The notes under the pieces were generated by a model. That model worked only from the letters and a program-made list of their open reading frames with translations, searched no databases and was not told the origin of the DNA. Of a stretch of DNA of 13,889 nt, positions 1-6,397 are shown one piece after another. This stretch comes from Acidobacteriota bacterium. Lineage in GTDB: Bacteria; Acidobacteriota; Terriglobia; UBA7540. Position numbers and translations under genes: made by a program. The stretch spans positions 1 to 13,889 of the forward strand of contig JAJYNF010000257.1 of assembly GCA_021786455.1 (NCBI GenBank), in the 5' to 3' direction. How positions within the stretch are numbered: position 1 is the stretch's first letter; every line of letters starts with the position of its first letter.

Positions 1-249
1 CAGATCAGCCCCCCTATAGACCGGCTTTTCTTTGAAGGTGGCAATCGCGACGGTGGTGGAAACGATTACGAAGGAAAGCAAAATCGTCCATCGCCGTTTC
101 AGAATGATCTGAAGATAATCCTGGAGATGGGGTGACTCTTCAGGGGCCACGTCAAGGACCGTGTGCTCGTGGGCGGAGGGTGCCTCCAGGCGCGCCAGGC
201 TCTGCGATGGCTCCTTCCGCAAAATATCCTTCGTTTCGTCGTCCCGCAT
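1..249 (-). CDS. Wzz/BY-kinase-type polysaccharide chain-length protein, N-terminal part (runs off the left edge)
   Basis: The first 83 codons of an open frame run off the left edge. The protein starts MRDDETKDILRKE, has a charged cytoplasmic stretch of about 45 residues, then LQDYLQIILKRRW and a hydrophobic helix at about residues 57-72, ending in KEKPVYRGADL. An amphipathic 'YLxxIxKRRW' segment followed by a transmembrane helix and a 'PVYRA'-like segment is the usual opening of Wzz/GumC-type co-polymerases, which often carry a C-terminal tyrosine autokinase; whether the kinase is present cannot be seen. These proteins set polymer length and work with the outer-membrane exporter encoded just upstream at 363-1493. 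The ATG at 247-249 has AAGGAG four bases before it, which supports this start. The 113-base gap from the export gene shows no clear terminator, so cotranscription is likely. Confidence 0.8.
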   Translation of the reverse strand, partial: MRDDETKDILRKEPSQSLARLEAPSAHEHTVLDVAPEESPHLQDYLQIILKRRWTILLSFVIVSTTVAIATFKEKPVYRGADL

Positions 250-362
250 TCTGCTCCTTCTGGCCAAGCCCCCAAAGCCCGTCGCGAACTTCTTGGGCAG
301 CCTTGCGCTGTCGCCCCGCGCTTTCCATCAAGAAGATGCCGGGGGACGTGGGAATGACGCCT

Positions 363-1493
363 CTAGAGCCGACCGTAAATTAACAGGCCACTCAGAGTGC
401 CAACCGCCGCTTCCGCCGCCTGCCTAAATCCGGCCTTTTGCGCGCTGTTGGGTACCCAGAGGATGTCGTTGGCCTGGAGAATAGGGTCGGGCGCCTTGCC
501 TTTCTCAATCTGGGCAATATTCACGGAGATCTCGGTATGTGAACCGTCGGACTGAGTATGAATGATGAATGAATGCTTTGACTTCGCATTGGGGCTCAGT
601 CCCTCCGCCATGGCAAGCGCCTGGAGGACGGTCAAGCTGTTCTGGTTCTGCAGAACGAAGCCGCCCGGCTTCACGACCCCTCGGCCGGTAACATATACGA
701 CGACGGCTTTGCTGACGCTGATGATGTCTTTGGGTTGGATTTGGATATTTAGCCCGCTGTCACCCGAGTAAAGCAGTTTGCCTAGGTTAATCTGTAACTT
801 GTCCGGGGCCAGGAGTTTCATCCCGTCCACCAGTCGTAGATTTGCAAATCCACCGGGGCGAGTGATTAACACGGTGCGTCCGTGGGGTGAGGATGTTGTC
901 TGGTTGCCGAAGCCGGCGAGCGACAGCATCTGAATCAGCGTCCGGTTGCCCAGCAGGGGATACATGCCGGGGCGGGAAACTGCCCCGATGATCGCAACCT
1001 GTTGAGCGTTAAACTGGCTGACGTAAACGCTGACGATCGGATGTTGAAGATAAGTTTGGCCGTAGCGCCGCTGAAGCTTTTGCTGAAGCTGCGCGGCGGT
1101 GAGTCCGGCTGCCCTCATTTGTCCGAGAAGCAGGACAGGAATCGTGCCGTCATTGGCAACGCGAACCGTTTGGCTCAAGTCAGGGACGTTGAAGACGCCG
1201 ATGTTTAGTACATCTTCCGGCCCAATTACGTAATCGGGTGAAGCAGAATATCTCGAGCCGGCACCCTGCGCGAGCGACGCATTACCTGACGCCTGCGCGC
1301 CAGTTGTTGTATCTCCAGCCATTGGATTCTGCAATGCTGGCGCCCCCGCGGCGGCGCTTGTGTTTTGCCGCACGGGAATCTGTTGTTTGTCGTGCCGAGG
1401 AGGTTGCTGCTGTGCGCGGATGATTGCCGGAACAAGCACGCCCATCCCCAACAGAAACGCGAGTAACCGTTTAGTGAAATTCCTCTTGGTCAT
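363..1493 (-). CDS. Polysaccharide export protein (Wza-like, Poly_export plus SLBB domains)
   Basis: A 376-residue periplasmic/outer-membrane protein for capsule or exopolysaccharide export. Residues 1-27 form a signal peptide (basic start, hydrophobic LLAFLLGMGVLVPAII, likely cut after RA). Residues 28-83 are a Gln/Ala/Ser-rich linker. The Poly_export domain runs from about 84 to 160 (YVIGPEDVLNIGVFNVPDLS, then HPIVSVYVSQFN). A first SLBB domain starts near 164 (VAIIGAVSRPGMYPL) and a second near 265 (VYVTGRGVVKPGGFVL), ending ANDILWVPNS. Unlike Escherichia coli Wza there is no lipobox cysteine at the signal-peptide end, so the protein is probably not a lipoprotein. The last residues (GTLSGLLIYGRL) are hydrophobic and could be a membrane-inserting helix. 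The start is supported by AGGTGG nine bases upstream. It is the first gene of an operon with the chain-length protein at 1-249. Confidence 0.92.
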   Translation of the reverse strand: MTKRNFTKRLLAFLLGMGVLVPAIIRAQQQPPRHDKQQIPVRQNTSAAAGAPALQNPMAGDTTTGAQASGNASLAQGAGSRYSASPDYVIGPEDVLNIGVFNVPDLSQTVRVANDGTIPVLLLGQMRAAGLTAAQLQQKLQRRYGQTYLQHPIVSVYVSQFNAQQVAIIGAVSRPGMYPLLGNRTLIQMLSLAGFGNQTTSSPHGRTVLITRPGGFANLRLVDGMKLLAPDKLQINLGKLLYSGDSGLNIQIQPKDIISVSKAVVVYVTGRGVVKPGGFVLQNQNSLTVLQALAMAEGLSPNAKSKHSFIIHTQSDGSHTEISVNIAQIEKGKAPDPILQANDILWVPNSAQKAGFRQAAEAAVGTLSGLLIYGRL

Positions 1494-1566
1494 CCTAATC
1501 AGCCACCTGATGAAACCGCCGCCGGGCCCCGAGCTCCCGCGGTGCAGACCCCTCCTTATTTACAAC

Positions 1567-1596
1567 ACGGTAGCAAATGCCCTCCCGCATTGTCAA
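1567..1596 (-). promoter_or_regulatory. Predicted sigma70-type promoter of the polysaccharide export operon
   Basis: Reading the minus strand, a perfect -35 hexamer TTGACA (1591-1596) is followed after 18 bases by TACCGT (1567-1572). TACCGT is a poor -10 hexamer (3 of 6) but has the extended -10 TG one base upstream (TGC-TACCGT). It would give a leader of roughly 65 bases before the ATG at 1493. It lies in the 127-base gap between the queG stop and the export gene, so this operon can be transcribed independently of queG. Confidence 0.5.
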
Positions 1597-1620
1597 CCCG
1601 GTGCATGCCTGGCAGAGGTT

Positions 1621-2844
1621 TCAAGCAGACCGTGGAGCCGTTTGCCCGCTGGGTTTGCTATTGGCGAGTTGACGCAAGCCCCAGGCGGCATGCTCCACAA
1701 CAAGGCGGTCGCCGTGTCTCAGCATGCGGTTGAGCCATGGGCGAAAGCGGCGGTCCCGGCTGTTGCCGACGACAACGCAGAGGTTGCGCAGCCAGCCGAG
1801 ATATTTGGCGCGCCGGATGGGAGAGTTTTTGAAGGCGGAGCGGAAGTCCTCCGGCGTGATTAACGTCAGATCTTGGATGGGAGGATTGAAGAGAGAAAAT
1901 GCGCTTGGAACCACCATGGACGACTCATCTACGCCTTGCGGCTGAATATCGAGCGGGTGGAATTCTGGGATTTCAGTTATTGCGACGCGCCGTCGAGAAG
2001 ACATCTCGGGAAAATCGGCAGGACTGCGGGAATTCCAGGGGCAAACATCCTGGCAGATATCGCAGCCGAAAACGTTCAATCCGACAGCGCGCCGAAACTC
2101 TTCCGGGATAGATGCCTTAAGCTCAATGGTGAGGTAGGCAAGGCAGCGGGAGGCGTCCATCACATAAGGGGCGGCGAGCGCGTGGGTCGGGCAGGCGTCC
2201 AAGCAGCGCGTACAGGAGCCACAGCGATCCGGCGCCGGCAGATCCGGGGCGAGCTCGAGATTCGTCAGCACGATGCCCAGAAAGAACCATGATCCTTTGC
2301 CTTCATTGATGATTAAGGTATTCTTCCCCATCCAACCGATGCCGGACAAGCGCGCCAAGGCGCGTTCGTTGACCGGGCCCGTATCCACGTAAACGCGCGC
2401 CTCTATATCCGGGGCCAGGGTTTGGATGGCTTGGCGAAAACGCTCCAAGCGGTCCCGCATCAAGCGATGATAGTCGTGGCCCCAAGCGTAGCGGGAAATC
2501 CAAGCCCGGGGACCCGCCGGTTCTCCTGAAGAGCGGGCTGCGGGGTTATTATCCGCCTCTTTAGTTCCCTTCGGTTCGCATTCCGTCGAATAAGGCGCCG
2601 GTGTGTTATAGACAAGGCCCACACAGACCGCGGTGCGGGCCGAGGAAAGAGCCTGGCGCGGGTCCTCGCGGACTGGGTTGTGTAGGTAGCGCATTTCGCC
2701 GGCATAGCCTTTTTCCAGCCATTGCCGAGTCAATTCCGCATTTTCAGGCGGGGGAAGAGGAGCAATTCCGGCCAGGTCGAAGCCAGCTTCGAGTGCTCGC
2801 ATCTTGACCAGTTGCGCAGAAATCACGCTTCCATGATAACTCAT
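1621..2844 (-). CDS. queG: Epoxyqueuosine reductase QueG
   Basis: QueG is a cytoplasmic cobalamin- and iron-sulfur-dependent enzyme that reduces epoxyqueuosine to queuosine at the wobble position of GUN-anticodon tRNAs. The 407-residue protein has the N-terminal reductase domain (LEAGFDLAGIAP at 18-29; YLHNPVREDPR at 53-63), the catalytic-aspartate motif VDTGPVNER (Asp154) and GIGWMGKNTL (168-177). Two 4Fe-4S sites follow: Cys208/211/214 with Cys218 before Pro, and Cys261/264/268 in CDICQDVCPWN. The C-terminal part (EHAAWGLRQL, about 394-403) matches the HEAT-like tRNA-binding tail of longer QueG proteins. An extra Glu/Lys/Asn/Ser-rich stretch at about 86-112 interrupts the reductase domain before WISRYAWGHDYH. 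The start is uncertain: the ATG has only a weak ribosome site, and the GTG at codon 7 or the ATG at codon 15 are alternatives. It looks monocistronic. Confidence 0.95.
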   Translation of the reverse strand: MSYHGSVISAQLVKMRALEAGFDLAGIAPLPPPENAELTRQWLEKGYAGEMRYLHNPVREDPRQALSSARTAVCVGLVYNTPAPYSTECEPKGTKEADNNPAARSSGEPAGPRAWISRYAWGHDYHRLMRDRLERFRQAIQTLAPDIEARVYVDTGPVNERALARLSGIGWMGKNTLIINEGKGSWFFLGIVLTNLELAPDLPAPDRCGSCTRCLDACPTHALAAPYVMDASRCLAYLTIELKASIPEEFRRAVGLNVFGCDICQDVCPWNSRSPADFPEMSSRRRVAITEIPEFHPLDIQPQGVDESSMVVPSAFSLFNPPIQDLTLITPEDFRSAFKNSPIRRAKYLGWLRNLCVVVGNSRDRRFRPWLNRMLRHGDRLVVEHAAWGLRQLANSKPSGQTAPRSA

Positions 2845-2845
2845 G

Positions 2846-2916
2846 CGCCTACGGCTTTTACGTTTGAGCTGATTGCGCGGTCGCGCGAAGGATAGAAACC
2901 TTTTCGCCTACGGCTT
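2846..2916. repeat. Pair of 12-base direct repeats in the gap upstream of queG
   Basis: CGCCTACGGCTT occurs at 2846-2857 and again at 2905-2916, 59 bases apart, in the 196-base gap between queG and the membrane-protein gene. A second element, GTCGCGCGA followed by a purine-rich AGG/GGG and TAGAA, occurs at 2880-2888 within this interval and recurs at 3061-3069 inside the 3' end of the next gene. They may be fragments of a dispersed intergenic repeat. No gene or confident promoter was found in this gap. Confidence 0.4.
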
Positions 2917-3040
2917 GGAAAGCCGCCGCGCGCAAATCAGTCCGAGGGCGGTGTTCGCGGGCTTCTTCAAGCGAAATATGCAAGATCCCCTGGAAGCCGA
3001 TGAAATGATCGCGAATGCGCCAGCCCACAATGGCAGCCAG

Positions 3041-3604
3041 TCATCTGGAATCCCTGGCTTGTCGCGCGAGGGTAGAATCTTCAGCGGGCGTGGAGATTTC
3101 GGGAGGATGAGAGCCGGAGGAGCGATGATAAGACCGAATGTATAGCACAAGCCCGATGGCCAGCACGGCGGCGGAAGTTGGAAGTGCCCAGTTCTCGTTG
3201 TATTGTGCCCAGGGCAAGCCGACCATGATGCCCCATTGCTGGACGGCAACGTAAGTCCAGAAGATGTATATCCCGACGGAAAAGATGAGGACCAGGAGTG
3301 AAACGTTCACAATCCTATTGCGCTGGCGTCTAGCTTCGCTGAGCGTGCACACTCCCCGCCGCCGAAAGTAGAATAAGAGCGCCAGCGTCAGGAAAATCAG
3401 CCCTCCCATTCGGAACCACCAGCGATAGTCGCCATAAAGCATGTCTCCTAAACTAGCCGCTGTTGAAATGGTCGCCAGCCCAAGCAGCACCAAAATCACC
3501 GGCGAGAAGCAACATAGCCCGGCAATTATGCCCGCAAGGGCTGAAATGAGGAAAATTCCCTTTCGGTCACTTGAGCGCTGAATTGGTTCAGCGGAATGGG
3601 GCAT
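3041..3604 (-). CDS. Small four-helix membrane protein with MerF/MerT-like Cys-Cys motif
   Basis: A 187-residue integral inner-membrane protein. Predicted helices lie at about 17-48 (possibly a hairpin broken at the Pro), 64-80, 98-120 and 143-158; the rest is a hydrophilic Ser/Pro-rich cytoplasmic-looking tail. The first helix carries GLCCFSPVILVLLGLATIS, with vicinal Cys31-Cys32 followed by Phe-Ser-Pro. This closely resembles the metal-relay segment of the mercury importers MerF and MerT, where the paired cysteines pass Hg(II) across the membrane. A further Cys86 sits after an Arg-rich loop (RRRGVC), where MerT also has a second cysteine site, though here it is single. No merR, merP or merA is in view, so a mercury role is only an analogy; transport of another thiophilic metal or a thiol-redox role is possible. 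The start has AAGG eight bases upstream. Confidence 0.75.
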   Translation of the reverse strand: MPHSAEPIQRSSDRKGIFLISALAGIIAGLCCFSPVILVLLGLATISTAASLGDMLYGDYRWWFRMGGLIFLTLALLFYFRRRGVCTLSEARRQRNRIVNVSLLVLIFSVGIYIFWTYVAVQQWGIMVGLPWAQYNENWALPTSAAVLAIGLVLYIRSYHRSSGSHPPEISTPAEDSTLARQARDSR

Positions 3605-3699
3605 GCAAAGCGCCTTTCATTCCCATCATACAGGATGCGGGGCCTGCGGGGTGGATCACAAAATTGTTTGCCCGGCTGTCGCAGCGAGCCGCCGTGCGC

Positions 3700-4932
3700 T
3701 CAATGCGATTTGAGGAGGTGAAGAAGAATGGCGAGGTAGCGTTTGAGGTTGCTGGTCATCAGAAAGCTTTCGCGGACGTGCTCATGGCCCTGCTCGCCGA
3801 GCCTCGCCGCCAAGCCTGGGTTAGATAAGAGAAAGCGAATCTGATAAGCGGCGCCTTCCACCGAGTGGACCAACAAGCCGGTGTGCTTATGGATGACTTG
3901 GAGGGGAATGCCCCCCACCGCGGAGGCAACGACCGGTTTTTTCTTCCAGAGGGCTTCCGTCACAGTCAATCCGAAGCCCTCTCGCAGGCTCTTTTGAATC
4001 ACCACGGTCGAGGCGCGCTGTAGGGCGTTGATTTCGATGGCGCTCCAGGGGGGCAAGTCGAGAATGTGAATGTCGGGATCAGGGCCGGCGGCCTCCCGCA
4101 CCTCGGCCAACACGGCTCCGCCTTCGGGGTCATCGGTCGCGCCACCACCAGCGAGCACCAACTGACAGTCAAAGTAGTTTCGGACGAGCCGGTAAGCCTT
4201 CACGACTCCCAAAGGGTCCTTGAGACGGTCAAAGCGGGATATTTGAGCGAGAATCGGCCGCTGCGGGTCTATGCCAAACCGTTCAAGGACAGCGTGAATC
4301 TGCGCGTCATCAAGGTCCTGGTTTTTGGCCGAAAGGGGGTCAATGCAGGGGAAAGAAAGATACTGAGGGATGGGGAGCTGATGGGTGAATGAAGGCGAAG
4401 AAAAAATGGCCCCATCGTAGCGAACAACGAACGGCTCCAGGAATTTCCAAACTATTGGATTGGGCCGAGAGAGGTCAATGTGGCAGCGCCACAGCCAGTG
4501 GCTCGCGTGGTTGCGTCGGCCGTCAATTAAGGGCAAGGGCTGCGGGTCGTGAATCACAACCAGGCTGGAATCCAAAGGCAGGCGCTGGCGATTCTGTTCA
4601 TTGTAGCTGAGGAAGATCTCGAAGTTCTCAGGCCGACCGTTGTATGGCCCGCCGTGCAAAGCGTTATGAAAGGCTTTGGTGACCTCAAAAAAATCGTTGC
4701 CGCCGGTGATGACATCCCAGCGAACGGGGATTCCAAGGTCTTGGAACATGGGAATCATGCAGTTGAGGATCTCCGCCACGCCGCCGCCGACGGCGGTGGA
4801 GTTAACCATCTGCACGGTCTGCCCTTGAACGCGGGAAGCCATAGTCCGGATTTCGGCAATCTCCGGCTCGCCAACGATGGGAATGTAATCGGAAAGATGA
4901 ATCGTGCGGTGGGCGGACGGGTCTGGGGCCAT
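3700..4932 (-). CDS. treT: Trehalose synthase TreT (GT4, glucosyl-transferring)
   Basis: TreT makes trehalose in one reversible step from NDP-glucose and free glucose in the cytoplasm. The 410-residue protein has the GT-B layout. The N-terminal half carries the glycine-rich loop STAVGGGVAEIL (45-56), the family-typical IHDPQPLPL (127-135) and HIDLSRPNP (151-159). The C-terminal half has ISRFDRLKDPLGV (231-243, with the basic Arg and Lys that bind the donor diphosphate), LAGGGATDDPEG (260-271) and the GT4 E-x7-E motif REGFGLTVTEAL (Glu318, Glu326). Length and motifs match TreT rather than a generic GT4 enzyme. The start ATG overlaps the upstream stop by one base (TAATG), with a strong GGGAGG seven bases before it (4940-4945). 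It is the last gene of the trehalose block. Confidence 0.9.
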   Translation of the reverse strand: MAPDPSAHRTIHLSDYIPIVGEPEIAEIRTMASRVQGQTVQMVNSTAVGGGVAEILNCMIPMFQDLGIPVRWDVITGGNDFFEVTKAFHNALHGGPYNGRPENFEIFLSYNEQNRQRLPLDSSLVVIHDPQPLPLIDGRRNHASHWLWRCHIDLSRPNPIVWKFLEPFVVRYDGAIFSSPSFTHQLPIPQYLSFPCIDPLSAKNQDLDDAQIHAVLERFGIDPQRPILAQISRFDRLKDPLGVVKAYRLVRNYFDCQLVLAGGGATDDPEGGAVLAEVREAAGPDPDIHILDLPPWSAIEINALQRASTVVIQKSLREGFGLTVTEALWKKKPVVASAVGGIPLQVIHKHTGLLVHSVEGAAYQIRFLLSNPGLAARLGEQGHEHVRESFLMTSNLKRYLAILLHLLKSH

Positions 4933-5585
4933 TATGCTGCCTCCCGCGCGATCAGGCCGAGCAACTCTTTCTGCACGCCCTCAAGCGTCTGGGTGTAAAT
5001 GTCAACTCGGTTGCAACGTTCGGCAAGAGATTTGAGGCCGAGGCTTTTTTCCAACCACAGCGAAAAATCGTTGGTGCGAAGGTGTAAGCGCAACCGAGAA
5101 GCAATGAAGTGGAAATAGATCGAGGCTCGCGGCAGCCGGGCAAGGGCCACATTGAATTCCGAAAGGTTCGTGGACTGTAAGCCCAATGGCACGGCCACTT
5201 CGACCGCTTCCAAAAAGTAAAAGGGTTCAAAGGCGGGCGTGCCCGCTCGGCTGGGGTACGCCTGGCAATAATCGCGCACGGTCATGCAGAAATCGCGGCG
5301 CAGGTCGGCAATCGCTACGTAGTCGCGTATGTCGAAGGAAGCTAGCCGCTCGGCGAGCTCAGATTGATTGCAAGCGGCGAGCGCCCATTGGGCGAAGTCG
5401 TTCGAAAAGCCTTGCGTGAGAAAGTGATGGCGGCGAAGCGTCTGGAACGTGTGATAGAAAATTGAAGCATCGCTCGACTGCTCCATCGCCCGACCGAGCT
5501 CCTCAAGATTATGTGCTTCGAGCGGACAAACGCGCGTAACATAAGCAGCCGTATGAAACCGGAAGGGCTCGCCACCTGGGTTCAT
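4932..5585 (-). CDS. DUF5752-like protein with two tandem copies of one domain
   Basis: A 217-residue soluble protein of unknown function; it resembles the family named DUF5752, recalled from memory. It consists of two similar halves. Half 1 (about 8-105) has NLEEL, SIFYHTF (41-47), NDFAQW (62-67) and LAER (77-80). Half 2 (about 121-212) has NLSEF, SIYFHFI (155-161), NDFSLW (172-177) and LAER (187-190), in the same order and near-equal spacing. Each half keeps an aromatic/His core (F-Y-H or Y-F-H), a possible ligand or metal site. No signal peptide or membrane helix is visible. It overlaps otsB by four bases (ATGA) and treT by one, so it is translationally coupled to both and probably acts with a trehalose enzyme. 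The start has GGAGG ten bases upstream. Confidence 0.8.
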   Translation of the reverse strand: MNPGGEPFRFHTAAYVTRVCPLEAHNLEELGRAMEQSSDASIFYHTFQTLRRHHFLTQGFSNDFAQWALAACNQSELAERLASFDIRDYVAIADLRRDFCMTVRDYCQAYPSRAGTPAFEPFYFLEAVEVAVPLGLQSTNLSEFNVALARLPRASIYFHFIASRLRLHLRTNDFSLWLEKSLGLKSLAERCNRVDIYTQTLEGVQKELLGLIAREAA

Positions 5586-6388
5586 TCCAATTCAGCCTCC
5601 AGAAGGCTTAAGAAGCGCAAAACCTCCGCCGGGTTGCGAGCCTGCCAGCGAGCGTGTGTCGAGCAAGCTTTTCCGACTCGAACCGTGACCGCTCCCGGCA
5701 AGGCGCTAAAAGCCTCTTCATCGGTGGTGTCGTCACCCATATAAATTACCAATGAACCACGCGGAAAACTCGTGCGCAATTTTCTAACGGCAGCCCCTTT
5801 TCCTGCAAGAGCACGAGGCAAAACTTCCCATATTTTCTTTCCTTCCATCAGGCGGAGAAGCTTTTGGTATGGGTGAAGCAGGCAAAGCAACCGCCTGCGC
5901 GCGTGCCGTACAGCGACGGGGCTGGCACCTCGATAGTGAATGGCAAAAGCTACTTGCTTGTTCTCAAGGCGCAGTCCCGGGATGGGGAGGATTTGCTCCT
6001 CGACAGCCGCCAGGAATTGAGACAACGCGTCACGCGAGGCACGATCCACTCGGCCGCCCGGCAGTCCTTCCCATCCGTGCAACCCCAAACACCGGACACC
6101 GCGCGCGCGAACCCGACGTTCCAAATCCAGCAAAGGGCGGCCACTAAGGATGAAGAGGGACAGGCGGGCTCGCTGCGCCAGCCGGTGCAGAAGCTTTCGA
6201 CTGGATGAGGAAAGTCGAACCTGCTCCGGCTGCCGCCGAAGGGGCGTTAAGGTCCCGTCGAAATCGAGAATGAGCATGAGGTGTCGCGCCCTTTGGGCTC
6301 GCCGCAGGATGCCGGCGGAATTTTTCAACAAAGGAGGCGGCCTTGCGATGATACGTCGGTGGGGGCGGGCGTGGCTCGCGGTCGGCAT
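5582..6388 (-). CDS. otsB: Trehalose-6-phosphate phosphatase OtsB
   Basis: OtsB removes phosphate from trehalose 6-phosphate, completing the OtsA-OtsB route. The 268-residue HAD-family enzyme has motif I LDFDGTLTPL (41-50; nucleophile Asp42 and acid/base Asp44), motif II LSGRP (81-85), LGLHGWEG (101-108) from the cap-facing loop, the substrate-binding LENK and HYR (141-144, 151-153), GKGAAV (196-201, motif III lysine) and motif IV GDDTTDEEAF (218-227), which binds Mg2+. All catalytic residues are present. The first 37 residues before the core are Arg- and Pro-rich and poorly conserved in appearance, but the only later Met sits directly before motif I, so the upstream ATG is kept. The gene begins nine bases after the otsA stop with only a weak ribosome site, which suggests coupling to otsA translation. 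Confidence 0.93.
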   Translation of the reverse strand: MPTASHARPHRRIIARPPPLLKNSAGILRRAQRARHLMLILDFDGTLTPLRRQPEQVRLSSSSRKLLHRLAQRARLSLFILSGRPLLDLERRVRARGVRCLGLHGWEGLPGGRVDRASRDALSQFLAAVEEQILPIPGLRLENKQVAFAIHYRGASPVAVRHARRRLLCLLHPYQKLLRLMEGKKIWEVLPRALAGKGAAVRKLRTSFPRGSLVIYMGDDTTDEEAFSALPGAVTVRVGKACSTHARWQARNPAEVLRFLSLLEAELE

Positions 6389-6397
6389 GGGGAATCT

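Noticed and set aside
152..328. 58-codon minus-strand frame starting in the gap before the chain-length gene
   Set aside because: It overlaps the start of the chain-length protein in a different frame and shows only biased charged composition.
2908..3249. 113-codon minus-strand frame overlapping the MerF-like gene and the gap before queG
   Set aside because: It overlaps the well-supported membrane protein in another frame, lacks a ribosome site and has no domain; the gap portion alone is not convincing as a gene.
3640..3699. Possible terminator after treT (CGGCT and AGCCG arms around an 8-base loop)
   Set aside because: The stem is only five base pairs and is not followed by a clean T-run on the minus strand.
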